From Polytrichum commune (taxonomy: Eukaryota > Streptophyta > Polytrichopsida > Polytrichales > Polytrichaceae), in contig OX485806.1 in assembly GCA_950295325.1 (NCBI GenBank), positions 58,339,169 through 58,399,168 on the forward strand: a stretch of DNA of 60,000 bases, read 5' to 3'. This document shows positions 20,768-32,043 of the stretch, piece by piece. The number at the start of each line of letters is the position of its first letter. The stretch's first letter is position 1. The notes beneath the pieces are model-generated. The model saw only the letters and a program-made list of their open reading frames with translations, did no database searches and was not told where the DNA came from. The position numbers and the translations under genes are program-made.

Positions 20768-21458
20768 GCAAAGAGAAAAGTATGAGATGAGGTCCTAGTT
20801 TTGTACTTGTGCTTGGTTAGTGGAAGAGGGGGAATAGATATGCCAAACTAGGTTGGGTAAGCCGAGTAATTGGGGGCCATGGCTTGGAAGGGCCTTGGAT
20901 AAAACCAAGAAACTTCTTAGTTGTGGGCTTGTCCGGGCGGGGACAAGGTGATGGCGCGTGCTCATAAAAGTGCTACCCGCGAGCTAACGAGAGTTGGCGC
21001 ATGGGAGTCATGAACCCATGTCTCGAAAGAGCAAAGTGGGAACCGAGTCGGGCGGGACTTGGCATCACCCCCGTGCGATCGAGGCGTGGCTTAACAATGG
21101 AAAGCCATCTCGGAGTTGCAACCGAGACAACTTAGTGGAAGCGTTGAGGTCTCGCCTAGATGTGTCACGTTAGGCTAGTGGAGCCTAACGGGGGAGGCCC
21201 CAAAGGAGGGGCAACCCAAGTGAGTCCCAAAGTAGGTGGGTCTAGTGTAGGTTAGGTCCTTGGAGGAGAGATCCAAGGTCGCTAACGGACCACCTAGGAA
21301 CGACACCTTTGGGACTATGCCAAATTTGAAGATGCATTGTGGGGGTCGCGCCCTAAGGTAAACACAATGCCGCACCATAGAGGATGGCAACTTGAGAATT
21401 GGTGTGCCGACTACGAGTATAGTCGATGAGGGCATCGACTCCGTTTGGTGGGGGTGAG
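20768..21458 (+). other. Chromovirus 1 3' untranslated region and polypurine tract
   Basis: About 690 bases, nearly the same as 34622-35312 in copy 2. No coding potential was recognised. The last bases TGGTGGGGGTGAG (21446-21458) are purine-rich and directly precede the 3' LTR, as expected for the plus-strand primer. Confidence 0.8.
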
Positions 21459-22433
21459 TGTCGCGCACCTCTCCATGAGGAGTGCCCGAAACACCATGGG
21501 CACAAGGGGGACCCCGGAGTGACACCCGGGACTTGTGGCGCCGTTGGTGAGAGGGCCCAAGTGATCCTAGTGTGGGTGAGGGCCCCGGGCGTTGGGAACG
21601 CCTCCCATCCACGAAGACTAGGAGGCACAAGGGTAAGGCCATGAGTTATGCGTAGCTCATGGCGTGGTGATTCTAGAAAGCTCAAGAACACCTCAATCGG
21701 AGGTGTGAGCTAGGAGTTATGGCCATTTGAGTGGGGCGCTGTCCCGGGACAGCGCCCTGGTACAGCAGTGCCTGGGAGTGATTCCCGGGACTGCCAAGGT
21801 TCAAACAGGCATAACGTCCTCAAGACTTGCTCGAATGGGGCAAGTGAGGAGTCCATCGGTATCTACGTGAAGCGTAGATGAAGATGGAGTGGTTGGTTGT
21901 TATGATCAGACATCATACAAGGAAGTTATGATGGTCTGAAGCTGCTGGGGGGTTCTAGGTCCAGCAGCTAAAGGAAAATGTCCACTTGGCCCCAACTCTT
22001 GGTAGAGAGACAAGAGGTTGGTTGACGGTGGGGTAGGGGCCCCGCGTAGAGTCCTAGAGGCTTATATGGGTGAGGTGGTGTGGCCTCACCCACCCGAGGC
22101 CGAACGGCAAGGCCTCCATGGGCTTTGGCCTATTGTGAGGCCATAGTTGCCTAGTATGGTTCGGGTTGTTGTAGTGTTGCTCCGGCAACGCGATGATCAA
22201 CATAGGATTGGACTTCCATGGATGGAAGTCCACATTGGGGAAATGGGTTACCGATTAAGGGGTGAGTCCCGAAAGCAAAGTAGGAGGGTTGGTTCCCTCC
22301 TATGAACTATTGGTCCGGGGTAAGAGGAGCTATCCATTAGCATGGCGGAATGCGAATGGTTAGCGACTCGTAACCTTTGCTAGAATTGAAAATTGGCAAG
22401 ATGGTCAAAGGGGGGCTAGCAAGGGTTGCGACA
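21459..22433 (+). mobile_element. 3' LTR of chromovirus 1
   Basis: Appears identical to 16661-17635 by eye. Followed by the second GATAA at 22434-22438, after which element D integrase resumes. Confidence 0.95.
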
Positions 22434-22672
22434 GATAAGGTGTTAAAGCTAGACCTGACCCGGTCACAAACTTCACACCTCCCGATATAGGCAGCCACCT
22501 GCTGATACATGCCAGTCCACCAATATTGGCCACGCAACATCGAATGTGTCCTGCGTATGCCAAAATGGCCAAGTTCCTCGTACACTTGTCGCACCAAGGA
22601 GGCCCTCTGATCCGGCCTAGGAACAATACGCCTTGTCCCATCCGGCCACAATCAAAATAACAAACCGTTCTC
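22434..22672 (-). pseudogene. Element D integrase zinc-binding domain
   Basis: Minus strand has His-Phe-Gly-Ile-Arg-Arg-Thr-His, then Tyr-Trp-Trp-Thr-Gly-Met and Cys-Glu-Val-Cys: the complete HHCC zinc-binding motif of a Ty3/gypsy integrase with the Trp-Trp box. It continues across chromovirus 1 into the core at 16660. Confidence 0.88.
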
Positions 22673-23321
22673 CCAACGGAACCTTGTTATTCGATGTCCA
22701 TTCCTATCCCTTTCCATTGCCGAAATAGACAAAGGAAAGGTACCATGTTGAAGCTTATGCAATACAGGAAGATCCTCCCATATATCCGCAATAGCTTGAG
22801 GCCGATCAGTCTCATCATCCGAGCCCTCTATGGGAATCTCAACAAATGAATCAGAAAATAAAGTGAGGTAGGCAGCCGCGTGCCAACCTGGAACCGCCTC
22901 TTGATCACAATCTCCATGCCACTTGGCCCCGGTCAAGTCCTCATTTGAAGGACTTGGATTGCGTGAGAATCCATCTGCATCCATGTTGGTAATCCCAGCA
23001 CGGTGTACCACCTCAAAGTCATACTCCTGGAGCAACAAAACCCACCTGGCAAGCTTGCTCGTAAGCTTATCCGACTCCATGAGCCACCGTTACGGCTGAT
23101 GGTCAGTCAGTAAAGTAAAGTGCTGACCATAAAAGATAAAGCCAAAAATGGGCAATAGCCCATACCGCCGCTAATGTTTCTCCCTCTTAGGATGAATAAT
23201 TAGCCTCCGCCGTGTTATTGCTTCGCGAAGCGTAAGAAACAACATACTCCCGGCCAAAATCATCCTTCTGAGTGAGAACTGCTCCCAAACCCAATGAACT
23301 CCAATCTGTATGCAACTGGAA
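22652..23321 (-). pseudogene. Element D RNase H and linker
   Basis: The 23080-22652 block begins with Lys-Leu-Ala-Arg-Trp-Val-Leu-Leu-Leu-Gln-Glu-Tyr-Asp-Phe-Glu-Val and Met-Asp-Ala-Asp-Gly-Phe-Ser-Arg, the end of RNase H. The linker to integrase then follows. The start of RNase H (23310-23090) is in broken frames with stops; Thr-Asp-Trp-Ser-Ser-Leu-Gly-Leu-Gly marks the first acid. Confidence 0.82.
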
Positions 23322-24452
23322 TTATTTGGAGACATCTGGACGTCGAAGCACTGGAGCCGTACCCAACTTCTGCTTCAATGTCTCCAACGCCTGTTGTTGC
23401 TCACGACCCCAAGTCCACGGTTGGTCTTTGCTCGTGAGAATGGTGTGAGGCTTGGCGATCAAGCTAAAGTTCTTGACGAATCGCCGATAGTAATTCGCCA
23501 AGCCCAAGAAAGCACGAAGTCTCGGCACATCAACCGGTGCCGGAATCTTCTGCAAGGCGTCCACCTTAGCTTGTTGTACCCCAAGACCTCCTAGAACAAT
23601 CATATGCCCCAGATATGCCAGCCATTCATGGAAAAACTTGCACTTGCCGTGGTGCAAGCGCAATCCCCACCGCTGCAACCGTTCAAAAACGGCTTGAAGA
23701 TGCCTGACATGCTCCTGTGGTGTTGTGCTGAAGATGATCACATCGTCTATGTAACACCGAGCAAAGGGCAAGCCAGAGAGAACCCAATCCATCACCCACT
23801 GAAACTCAGCGGGTGCATTCTTCAGGCCAAATGGAAGAAACTTCCAGTGATAAAGTTGATCTTTCCCATCTTGATCAACCCCCTAAAATGCGGTTTTCAC
23901 TTGATCTTGCAGTTCTCCCGCAAGTAATGGGAGCTGGTGATAGCCGGATCTCAAGTCTAGGGTGCTAAAGACTCGAGAAAATCCGATGGCATCGAACAAC
24001 TCCTCGGGGATTGGCATGGGATACCGATCCGACTTGGTCTTCCAATTAACTGGACGGTAATCCCCGCACATCCTCTTCTCCGTCCAATTGCCAAAGATAT
24101 CCTTCTTTGATGGCATAACCGTAGTACAAGCATACTCCCCGTTGGAAAGTTCGATTAGCCCTGCTGCCAAGAGCTCTCGGCAACGAGCCTGAACGCCAAT
24201 CCGCTCGGAAACACTGAGCCTGTAAGGTCTCCAAAAAATGGGATGGTCGTCCTCCAACTGAATGTGGATGGGGTTTCCTTTATAACCTTCAAGATCTTGA
24301 AGGCTAAAAGCAAAACATCTACGGTACGAGCAAATAAATGCTCGTACCTTCCGTGCTTCAGCACTAGTGATACGAAGGCCTAATTCAAGTGGCCAATCAT
24401 CAAACTCTGTAGTCTTCCTCTCCACCAAAGGAGAACCACCTGATGCTGGCAC
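23322..24452 (-). pseudogene. Element D reverse transcriptase
   Basis: 24452-23883 holds the fingers: Trp-Arg-Pro-Tyr-Arg-Leu-Ser, Ala-Gly-Leu-Ile-Glu-Leu, Cys-Gly-Asp-Tyr-Arg-Pro-Val-Asn, and Thr-Leu-Asp-Leu-Arg-Ser-Gly-Tyr-His-Gln. After a stop near 23883 the palm continues with Phe-Gly-Leu-Lys-Asn-Ala-Pro and the catalytic Tyr-Ile-Asp-Asp at about 23742-23753, then Gly-His and Arg-Ala-Phe-Leu-Gly-Leu. The residues differ from A, B and C (for example Tyr-Ile-Asp-Asp rather than Phe-x-Asp-Asp), which supports a separate lineage. Confidence 0.9.
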
Positions 24453-24896
24453 AAACTCTAATTGCTAATCAGAGGAGGGGGCATTAACCATGCCCCCAGT
24501 CTCGGTGCTAGCACTAGAGTCTGACATTTCTTCATCACCACCAATATGTGATGATGAAGCCACCACCGGAGGCGAAGAAACCGAAGCAGTGGAAAAATGT
24601 TGAGCTCGAAGCTCCTCCATCACATGCTGCTCGAATTGAATAAATGCTCGTACCTTCCGTGCTTCAGCACCAGTGAGACGAGGGCCTAATTCAAGTGGCC
24701 AATCATCAAACTCTGTAGTCTCCCTCTCCACCAAAGTAGAACCACCTAATGCTGGCACAAACTCTAATTACTAATCAGAGGAGGGGGCATTAATCATGCC
24801 CCCAATCTCGGTGCTAGCACTCGAGTCTGACATTTCTTCATCACCACCAATATGTGATGATGAAGCCACCATCGGAGGCGAAGAAACCGAAGCAGT
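24327..24896 (-). repeat. 307-bp tandem duplication at the 5' side of element D
   Basis: Two copies of the segment before RT lie 307 bases apart: AAATGCTCGTACCTTCCG occurs near 24330 and 24637. Each encodes the Thr-Thr-Glu-Phe-Asp-Asp-Trp-Pro-Leu-Glu-Leu box and an acidic Ser-rich stretch. The outer copy ends at 24896, where telomere-like sequence starts. Confidence 0.8.
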
Positions 24897-24899
24897 TTG

Positions 24900-24929
24900 G
24901 GGTAGGGTTTAAGGTTTAGGGTTTAGGGT
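24900..24929 (+). repeat. Short telomere-like repeat at the element D break
   Basis: About four degenerate TTTAGGG units sit exactly between the end of D and a chromovirus fragment. This may be filler DNA from break repair. Confidence 0.6.
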
Positions 24930-25070
24930 AGCGGAAAAAGACATGATGAACGCCAAGGAATTGGTAAAGCACTTTGAAGAAACTAAGGCTAGACATTCCA
25001 ATAAAATGAAGCGTAGGCATTGATGAGGACATCAATCTCCTTTAGTGGGGGAGAGACGCAAGTAGCACAA
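24926..25070 (+). mobile_element. Small chromovirus fragment (end of chromodomain and stop)
   Basis: Matches 34414-34550 of chromovirus 2: Asp-Met-Met-Asn-Ala-Lys-Glu-Leu-Val-Lys-His-Phe-Glu-Glu, then the tail to TGA and the first 3' untranslated bases. Both ends are cut off. GGGTA at its left end overlaps the telomere-like motif. Confidence 0.8.
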
Positions 25071-27085
25071 TTGCCACATTCTAAGCTTACAATTCACATG
25101 AGCAAATACCATTCAATTGAAGTGGGAGAAGTGGTGTGTATAACACCCTTATTATTATCCTTTTAAGCATTCACAAGCACTCAAGGTTTCGAAAATGTCC
25201 CAGGGCACATGTCTAACTATCTAATGCCTCTACTTACTTCCAATTACCTTATTGCTACACATCCACTAAGCCTTGTTACCTCTTGTGTTTAAGAGCGGTT
25301 CCTGTTAGTTCATCCTAGTAACTCTTCCTGCTAACAATCCCTATCTACCACTGCTTGTTGTACACATGAAGAGTTCAGCCAAAAAAAATACAGGCCTTCA
25401 CTGCTCCCTTTACAGAGTTCGGCGTCCTCACATGCTTCCCCTATCCCCCTGCCCTTGGATCACCAGGAAGGAGTCCCCCTCGGCTGAAGTTGAGACCTCG
25501 TACTACACTGCTCCACTCATTGCGTCCTCCCGACAACTCCCGAGATCCACCCACTGGAACGATGTGAACCACAGTTAGCACCTGGAGGCCGATTCTGATG
25601 CCAATACGAACACACCCTTCCTTCTCTCCAGCTCACATTAGCAGCGGTGTTCCCTGCGTCGTTCCATTACAGCCACAATTCCAGGTAGCAAAAACTTCTA
25701 GCTTCTGACCTCATTTTTACTGATCGTTCACAACCAGCTGAGATTTGGATGGCTGAACCACCAAAGATCGTCTGCAGTCATAAATCTTTGGTCCCTGTTG
25801 ATATGGTCCTACGACCTCTCCCCACTTCAATCTCCAAAGCTCGGTTGTTATCCGCTCGCTCTGACCAGGTGCAGGCAATACTCCCGAAGCATCTCCATCT
25901 CCCTTCTATTCTTCATCCTCCTTCCCTTCGTTGGTTAGCTCAGTGTGCAAGTTCTCCGCCACGCTGCTACCCCCTAGTAAACATTCCCGGAGACTTGGGC
26001 GGAAGTTCTTGCAGAGGTGGAGCACAATCCTGGACTCACCCCCTGATGATGATGACAATGATGATGATGATGATTCCTTCCTTACCACATCCTCAGATTG
26101 CTTCCAGAATTCCCCCTTTAGAAATCCGGCAACCCTACCAATCCCCCGTCACAAAACTTCAATCCCCGCCTTAAGGGCCTCTAGTTAGTTCATTTACCTG
26201 TGCGCGGCGTTCAATGTAGAGGTATGAGTTGCTGAATGTGGGAGTCACCACCACAATTGATTTTTTTTTGGCTAAGGAATCACTGCTCCTTTCGAAGCCA
26301 GGCCTTGTTGCCAGGAGAGGCTTGACCCAATCCGCGATTGTCATTGCTGCATTAATCCCCCTAAGCACCTCCCCTTGGTTCCTTGGATTCGGCACTTCTT
26401 CTGTGGTCGCCAGTTGTGGCTCTCGGACGTCTCAGATACAGTTCCCGTTTTCTTTTCCTTCTTCCTGTCATCAATTGCAGGTTCCTATTGCCGGGGTATC
26501 TGCCCTCATTATTTCCACGTGACCCACGACTTATTTTACCCTCATGCGCAACCACTCTAGATTGCGGCATTCTCCCGCTTTATAACCTTAGCCCTTTTCC
26601 TTCACCTTCCTCTCCGATTTGACAGCGTTTTTGCACCCTCTTCTTCCGTCTCCCTCCTCTTCTCCTTACCTGCATAATGAGCCTCGCATCCTTGCCTCCC
26701 GAGACCCCTCCAAGTTTTTTTTTTCTCGCGTTGCCCGGTATCTTCTGGGCTGCCCGAAAAGAAAAGAAAAAAACAGGTTTAGGCCTCTTTCCTTGGCCTT
26801 CTGCCTTCCAAAGCTCCACTTCCCCACTCTATTAGTTGCTCTTACCTCCTTGTTTTTTTTGTTTTTCACCTCTTAAGGTGGAAGTTGACTTTATCACTCT
26901 ATCTTTCCCGCCCTACCTTACTTATTTTATGTTTAAACCCATGTGAGACCATTCCTAGGCTCACACCTAAGTAACTTGATCCACGATCAATTCTTCTCGG
27001 CCTCTTGCCCTAAATAACTCCTAACTCACCACCTAATTCAATTCAACCTAAACTTTAACACATCATTCCTTCTTATGTTTTTGAC
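25071..27085. other. Unassigned region
   Basis: No gene recognised. Several frames of 60-140 codons (for example 25749-26174 plus) have no motif and lie in C/T-rich sequence. A short GATGAT microsatellite is at 26045-26073, and a repeat shared with 57.0 kb is at about 26671-26782. Confidence 0.5.
26671..26782 (+). repeat. Dispersed repeat R, copy 1
   Basis: Similar to 57021-57128: shared ATGAGCCTC, a pyrimidine stretch, GCTGCCCGG and a GAAAGAAAAAAACA-like end. Nature unknown. Confidence 0.6.
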
Positions 27086-27089
27086 TACT

Positions 27090-28157
27090 CAAGCTAACGA
27101 AAATTCTAAGGTTTTAATAAATTTTATGATTAAGTTGACATGTGGGCATAATATTGTGCCTACATAACTGGCGACCATCAAGAGAGGGATCAAAATCTTT
27201 TGCTGCGCATGTAAGGTCTCACCCTCAAGCCCTATACTCTTTGCACCGACTACCAGATGTGCAAGTTGGAAAACTCTCTCCATTCAAGGTCTCCAATTGT
27301 ACCAAGTTGTTTGGGAATGTCTCGCGGATTAAATATGGACCCAACCACACGACATCGAACTTACCCAGGAAGTTTGACTTCCTGCATCTTGAAGTAACAC
27401 CATCATACGTGGCTTTAATGTCCGCGTCTTGTATTTTTTGTCAAAGGTGATATTCCTTCGCCTCTAGATGGCTTCAATATGTTAAGCATTTATTCTCCGA
27501 CTTTGATCAAATGCCTTTAGTGTTGTCAACCTATTTCTAAGTGACTGACTATCTGTGAGACGAGAATCGACCGCCGTTCGCAATGACACGACCTCCAACT
27601 CGATGGGAAGAGTAGCCTCAATTCCGTACACCAGTGAGAAGGGTGTGGCTTGAGTAGTCATCTTGAATGCAGTCCAGTTTGCCACAAGGCATCCGTCAAT
27701 TTAACATCCTAGTCCCTCTTGGAATTCAGAATCGTCTTGCGAAGTATACTTGCCAATGTTCCATTGACTCGCTCCGTTTGGCCATTTGTCTGAGGATGAT
27801 AATGAATTGTCTTGCGATGGTCAATTTGGAACCTATCCGTCATCTCTTGAATTAAATAATTCAAGAAATGTGTCCCCCTATCACTAATTTAGATTCTAGG
27901 GCACCCAAATCGCGATATGATATTCTCGTATATGAACGTGGCGGCATTGGCGGCGGTGTTTGTTTTTACCGCCTTGGTTTCCGCCCATTTGGTCAAATAC
28001 TCGGTGGCCACAATAATATATGTCATCATTTTTTAAAATTGGGGGTGGACCTCTCCCACGTAATTTATTTCCCATTTCTCAAAAATGATCAAGGGCAAGG
28101 GCACATGCAGTGGCAACTCCATGTAGAGATCGTTTCTCGCATACATCTGACATGCAT
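27090..28157 (-). pseudogene. Element C integrase, core and C-terminal part
   Basis: Minus strand from 28157 starts at Cys-Gln-Met-Tyr-Ala-Arg-Asn-Asp (the second Cys of the zinc-binding domain). It then has Tyr-Val-Gly-Glu-Val, Thr-Glu-Tyr-Leu-Thr-Lys-Trp-Ala-Glu (first acid strand), Ser-Asp-Arg-Gly-Thr-His-Phe (second) and His-Tyr-His-Pro-Gln-Thr-Asn-Gly-Gln-Thr-Glu-Arg-Val-Asn (third). Near 27330-27380 Trp-Leu-Gly-Pro-Tyr-Leu-Ile matches the GPY/F module. Stops and frame changes lie between these blocks. This is more complete than the integrase of A. Confidence 0.87.
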
Positions 28158-29343
28158 TGTGGGAACACACGAACACTAGAATATCCGGATTGGCGTTTTT
28201 AAGTGCCTAATCCGGTTTTGTCCGGATGACCCTAGTATCGTCCAGGGATTCTATGAAGTGTAGGAGGTCGAGAACTCTCCGTACCCGTTTATCTCCCACT
28301 CCTTAGCCGAATTTCCGGCCTTCCGATCTTTTGGAAACTCATCCTCCTCCGGAGTTTGCCTTTTCGGGTTGTATCCTTAGGTCCTAATTATAATACTTAC
28401 TCACCCCTATGGTCCAGAATTACCCCTCTATGTTCTACCCTCTAGAATAGTTGGTTTATTTCGGTGAAGACGTCCCTTATAAGATTGGGATCCGGATATT
28501 CCCTCACAACCAATCCGGATCGGCCAAATCCGTCTTGGTAGGTCACACAGGGAGATCTGGATTATATCTTAGGACTACAACGACCGGAGTATTCTAGATT
28601 CCACCCGGAGATCTGACTCGACGTAATAAGTGGGTGATCCGTACCACTTTCCGGATTATCCCGTCCACAAGCGGTGAGACCTCTTCAGAAAATCAGATTG
28701 GCGCAAGTCCGGATCCCTTCCGGATCTATACCCAGTCCTCCCCACGGCTATCTCACCTAGACGTTATCCAGACATCCAAAACAATGAGGTTCCCTTCCCA
28801 CTACACTCCGGAGATGGCCTCTGACCCGGAATCCTAACTGTTCCGGTCCTTCCCTCCTCCTTCCGACGGATCGATCCGGCTACCACTACCTTGGACTCTA
28901 CTCAATCTGAGTTAACTGGGCGATCTGTACCACTTTCCAGATTGGTCCGTCGAAGGGCGGTGGGACCTCTTCAGAAGCTCGGACGGCGTGAGTTTGGATC
29001 CCTTCCGGATCTCACCCAATCCTCCCAGCGGCTATTCCACCTCAACATTACTCAACCATCCGGAATAGTGAGGTTTCCCTCCCACTACACTCAGAGAGGG
29101 TCCGCAAGGCCATAACTAGATCTAATCCGGGTCTTTTCTCCCATGTCCTATCCGGAACTCCTATCCCCTCATGCTCTCTCTCCTCCGATAACGATCTCCG
29201 AATCATTCGTACATAAAATCAATCAAGGAAAGGCAAGGAGTGAGAAAACAAGGAGTTTATTAGAGTTGGACCAATCAGAATACAACAATGGAGAAGGAAC
29301 CCCTCTCCAGCTCCTTATTCAGCCTTAAGTAGAGGCCCAAAAA
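28158..29343 (-). repeat. Element F terminal module, outer part
   Basis: Reverse complement of about 4463-5304. Contains an extra partial duplication: related blocks with GTACCACTTTCC and CCACTACACTC at about 28640-28815 and 28930-29095. In minus orientation it includes AATAAACTCCTTG near 29250, which resembles a polyadenylation region of an LTR. Interrupted at 29343 by chromovirus 2; continues at 36286. Confidence 0.7.
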
Positions 29344-30316
29344 TGTCGCGCACCTCTCCATGAGGAGTGCCCAAAACACCATGGGCACAAGGGGGACCCC
29401 GGAGTGACACCCGGGACTTGTGGCGCCGTTGGTGAGAGGGCCCAAGTGATCCTAGTGTGGGTGAGGGCCCCGGGCGTTGGGAACGCCTCCCACCCACGGA
29501 GACTAGGAGGCATGAGGGTAAGGCCATGAGCTATGCGTAGCTCATGGCATGGTGATTCTAGAATGCTCAAGATCACCTCAAGCGGAGGTTTGAGCTAGGA
29601 GTTATGGCCATTTGAGTGGGGCGCTGTCCCGGGACAGCGCCCTGGTACAGCAGTGCCTGGGAGTGATTCCCGGGACTGCCAAGGTTCAAACAGGCATAAC
29701 TTCCTCAAGACTTGCCCGATTGGGGCAAGTGAGGAGTCCATCGGCATCTACGCAAAGCGTAGATGAAGATGGAGTGGTTGGTTGTTATGATCGGACATCA
29801 TACAAGGAAGTTATGATGGTCTGAAGCTGCTGGGGGGTTCTAGGCCCAGCAGCTAAAGGAAAATGTCCACTTGGCCCCAACTCTTGGTAGAGAGACAAGA
29901 GGTTGGTTGACGGTGGGGTAGGGGCCCCGCGGAGAGTCCTAGAGGCTTATATGGATGAGGTGGTGTGGCCTCACCCACCCGAGGCCGAACGGCAAGGCGT
30001 CCATGGGCATTGGCCCATTGTGAGGCCATAGTTGCCTAGTATGGTTCGGGTTGTTGTAGTGTTGCTCCGGCAATGCGATGATCAACATAGGATTGGGCTT
30101 CCATGGATGGAAGTCCACATCTAAGGAATGGTTACCGATTAAGGGGTGAGTCCCAAAAGCAAAGTAGGAGGGTTGGTTCCCTCCTATGAACTATAAGGTC
30201 CGGGGTAGGAGGAGCTAACCATTAGCATGGCGGAATGCGAATGGTTAGCGCTCGTAACCTTTGCTAGAATTGAAAAAAGGCAAGATTGTCAAGGGGGCTT
30301 AGCAAGGGTTGCGACA
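29344..30316 (+). mobile_element. 5' LTR of chromovirus 2
   Basis: TGTCGC to GCGACA, 973 bases, with the GGGCGCTGTCCC palindrome near 29620-29643. Confidence 0.95.
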
Positions 30317-30318
30317 CT

Positions 30319-30330
30319 TGGTATCAGAGC
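30319..30330 (+). promoter_or_regulatory. Primer-binding site of chromovirus 2
   Basis: TGGTATCAGAGC, two bases after the LTR; complementary to the initiator-Met tRNA 3' end. Confidence 0.95.
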
Positions 30331-30368
30331 AGGGTTCCAATATTTGAGCTAGCACTTTGAGGTAGACA

Positions 30369-30960
30369 TGGCTATCAAAAATGCGGGTTATGATGGTGAG
30401 CCCGGGGTTCCTAAAAGGTTGTGAGGCTCAAATTGGAACAAGGATCATGTGCAAGTGGATTGCGACCATACCATTGATTCTAATGACAATGGTGGGCATG
30501 AGGGTGGATTCGGTGAGGAAAATGGAGGAGTGCTTTGAAAGGGCTCCCGCAAACCTCGAAAAGTATTCGGGGGCTAGAATACCGAATGCATCCGAAAGCT
30601 TGGACGGTGGTAATATTGGATTGAAATTCCAATCCAAATTGCTTAGAATGTGGTGAAGTTGGAATGGGTGCAAATGCGGCACTCAAGGCTTTTAGGCCTA
30701 TGTGTGCAATTTAACCACCATAATGAATGGTACAACTAAGATTGACTAGTTGGCTAAGAAACACATCATTTTAAATGGGGTTTCAAAAGCGGGTGGTGAA
30801 TACCATGTTCAACTCCCCAAAGCTTCTTGAGGACGTATCGGGAATCTTTAAGATTTGAAGAACATTGAAGCCGATGGTCCCGAAAAGAAGTTGGGCGGCG
30901 CATCACCAAAAAGTGGGTTTTAGCCGATATTGGTCCCAAAGAAATGGGCGAAAGTAGTTT
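30369..30960 (+). pseudogene. Chromovirus 2 leader and gag-like remnant
   Basis: ATG at about 30369 opens the same 18-codon frame as copy 1, ending in the same TGA. No capsid motif was recognised in the rest. Confidence 0.5.
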
Positions 30961-30974
30961 GGCCCATTATACCA

Positions 30975-31210
30975 AGGCAAAACATACTCGTGCCGCGGAC
31001 GGAATGTTGGGAGGTGGGTTGATCCTACCAAGGCAATTCATGTTTGTGCCGCGGACAAAATGTGAAAGGTGGCTTTGTGCTACCAAGGCAAATCATGTTT
31101 GTTCCGCGGACAAACTATTAGAAATTGGTTTTGTGGCACCAAACCAATTTGTCCCGCGGACGGAATGTTTAAAGTTGGGTTTGCGGACCAAGCCAAGCCA
31201 AGTTGCCGAG
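30975..31210 (+). repeat. 56-bp minisatellite in chromovirus 2
   Basis: Units at 30992, 31048, 31103 and 31153 (periods 56, 55, 50), with one or two fewer recognisable units than copy 1. The CCGCGGAC core is present in each. Confidence 0.83.
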
Positions 31211-31335
31211 GACGGAATGTTGGACGATGGCATTGTGGCCAAGGCTAGTAGCCTTAAGCCGAGGCCAAGTCTCATGTGTTGACAAAGAGGCAAGCCATTC
31301 CTTCTTGAGCCCAAAACTCACAAGGGAGTTGGGGC

Positions 31336-32040
31336 TTGCCGATTGATAGAGCGGGCAAGCCCACCAAGGTGCGGTTTGGAAAGGGCGAACCGCATGAGAC
31401 AAAGGAGGCCGCGATGCATGTAACCTTTCAATGTGGGACATTGGATTTTTGTCAAAATTTCACACCATGTGAAATAGATGAAATGCATGTCATTGTGAAG
31501 GCCGCCTACTTTGAAACTCACATGATAGATGTGAGGTGCAAGCCGGTGAGCTTGCGGTGCATTATGATGTGTCATAATGGCAAAGAATTGAAGTTCAAAT
31601 TGACAAGGACTCCTATGGTAGGAGGACCCAAGTTGAATTTGGTCTTAATGGACCAAATGAAAAATAGAAAACATAATGGTCGTGGTTCAATTGGAGCAAC
31701 TCCAAGGAATGTATGGGGAGGCTAGGAAAGATGGGCCTCCTCCAAACCACATTGGTGGGATGTTGGTGAGATACAAGGATGTATTCACCAATGTGTTGCC
31801 CAAAAAGTTACCGCCAAGAAGTGAAAAATAACTTTGCTCAACGAGAGATTGAGTTCTTGAGGTATGTGGTGACAAAGGAAGTTGGTGGACGAACATGAAG
31901 AATGTCAAGGCAATCCAAGAAGAGAATTGGCCCTTGATTCAAGAAAAGGGCTTAGGTCATTTGTTGGCCTAAACAACTACTACCACCACTTCATTCATGG
32001 TTTTTCTAAGGTTGCTAGAACCTTAGTCAACATGTTGGAA
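31336..32040 (+). pseudogene. Chromovirus 2 protease end, RT start and RT thumb
   Basis: The frame 31336-31725 matches the protease tail of copy 1. Tyr-Lys-Asp-Val-Phe near 31770 and Leu-Pro-Pro near 31810 lead into RT, then the palm is missing. The thumb resumes with Glu-Ile-Glu-Phe-Leu near 31845 and Leu-Arg-Ser-Phe-Val-Gly-Leu-Asn-Asn-Tyr-Tyr near 31950. The RT catalytic Asp-Asp box is absent, as in copy 1. Confidence 0.8.
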
Positions 32041-32043
32041 AAA

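Larger units (their letters stand above)
16661..22433 (+). mobile_element. Chromovirus copy 1: complete, non-autonomous
   Basis: 5' LTR 16661-17635, 3' LTR 21459-22433 (both 975 bases, no difference seen by eye), 5-base TSD GATAA. The primer-binding site is at 17638-17649 and the polypurine tract ends at 21458. The internal 3.8 kb holds a short gag-like start with an early stop, a 56-bp minisatellite, protease and RT-start remnants, and a joint with 28 A where the RT palm is missing. A 229-bp triplication over the RT/RNase H junction, RNase H and an integrase zinc-binding remnant follow. The integrase core and chromodomain seen in copy 2 are deleted near 20760. Intact ends with identical LTRs and no functional pol imply recent movement in trans. 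Confidence 0.93.
12521..24896 (-). mobile_element. Element D: Ty3/gypsy with integrase-linked PHD finger
   Basis: Reading the minus strand from 24896: N-terminal segment, RT, RNase H, integrase zinc-binding domain, integrase core, C-terminal integrase region, PHD finger, polypurine tract, putative LTR. The integrase is split by a solo LTR (14262-15234, TSD CAGCC) and by the chromovirus array ending at 22433 (TSD GATAA). Removing both restores a continuous integrase. Scattered stops and frame changes show that it is inactive. The 5' end is lost at a telomere-like junction near 24897. Sequence is clearly distinct from A, B, C and the chromoviruses. Confidence 0.85.

Noticed and set aside
24900-24929. 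A true telomere or chromosome end
   Set aside because: Only about four degenerate units, with transposon sequence on both sides.
25749-26174. 141-codon plus-strand frame as a host gene
   Set aside because: Low-complexity Pro/Ser/Met composition partly from a GATGAT microsatellite, with competing frames on both strands and no motif.
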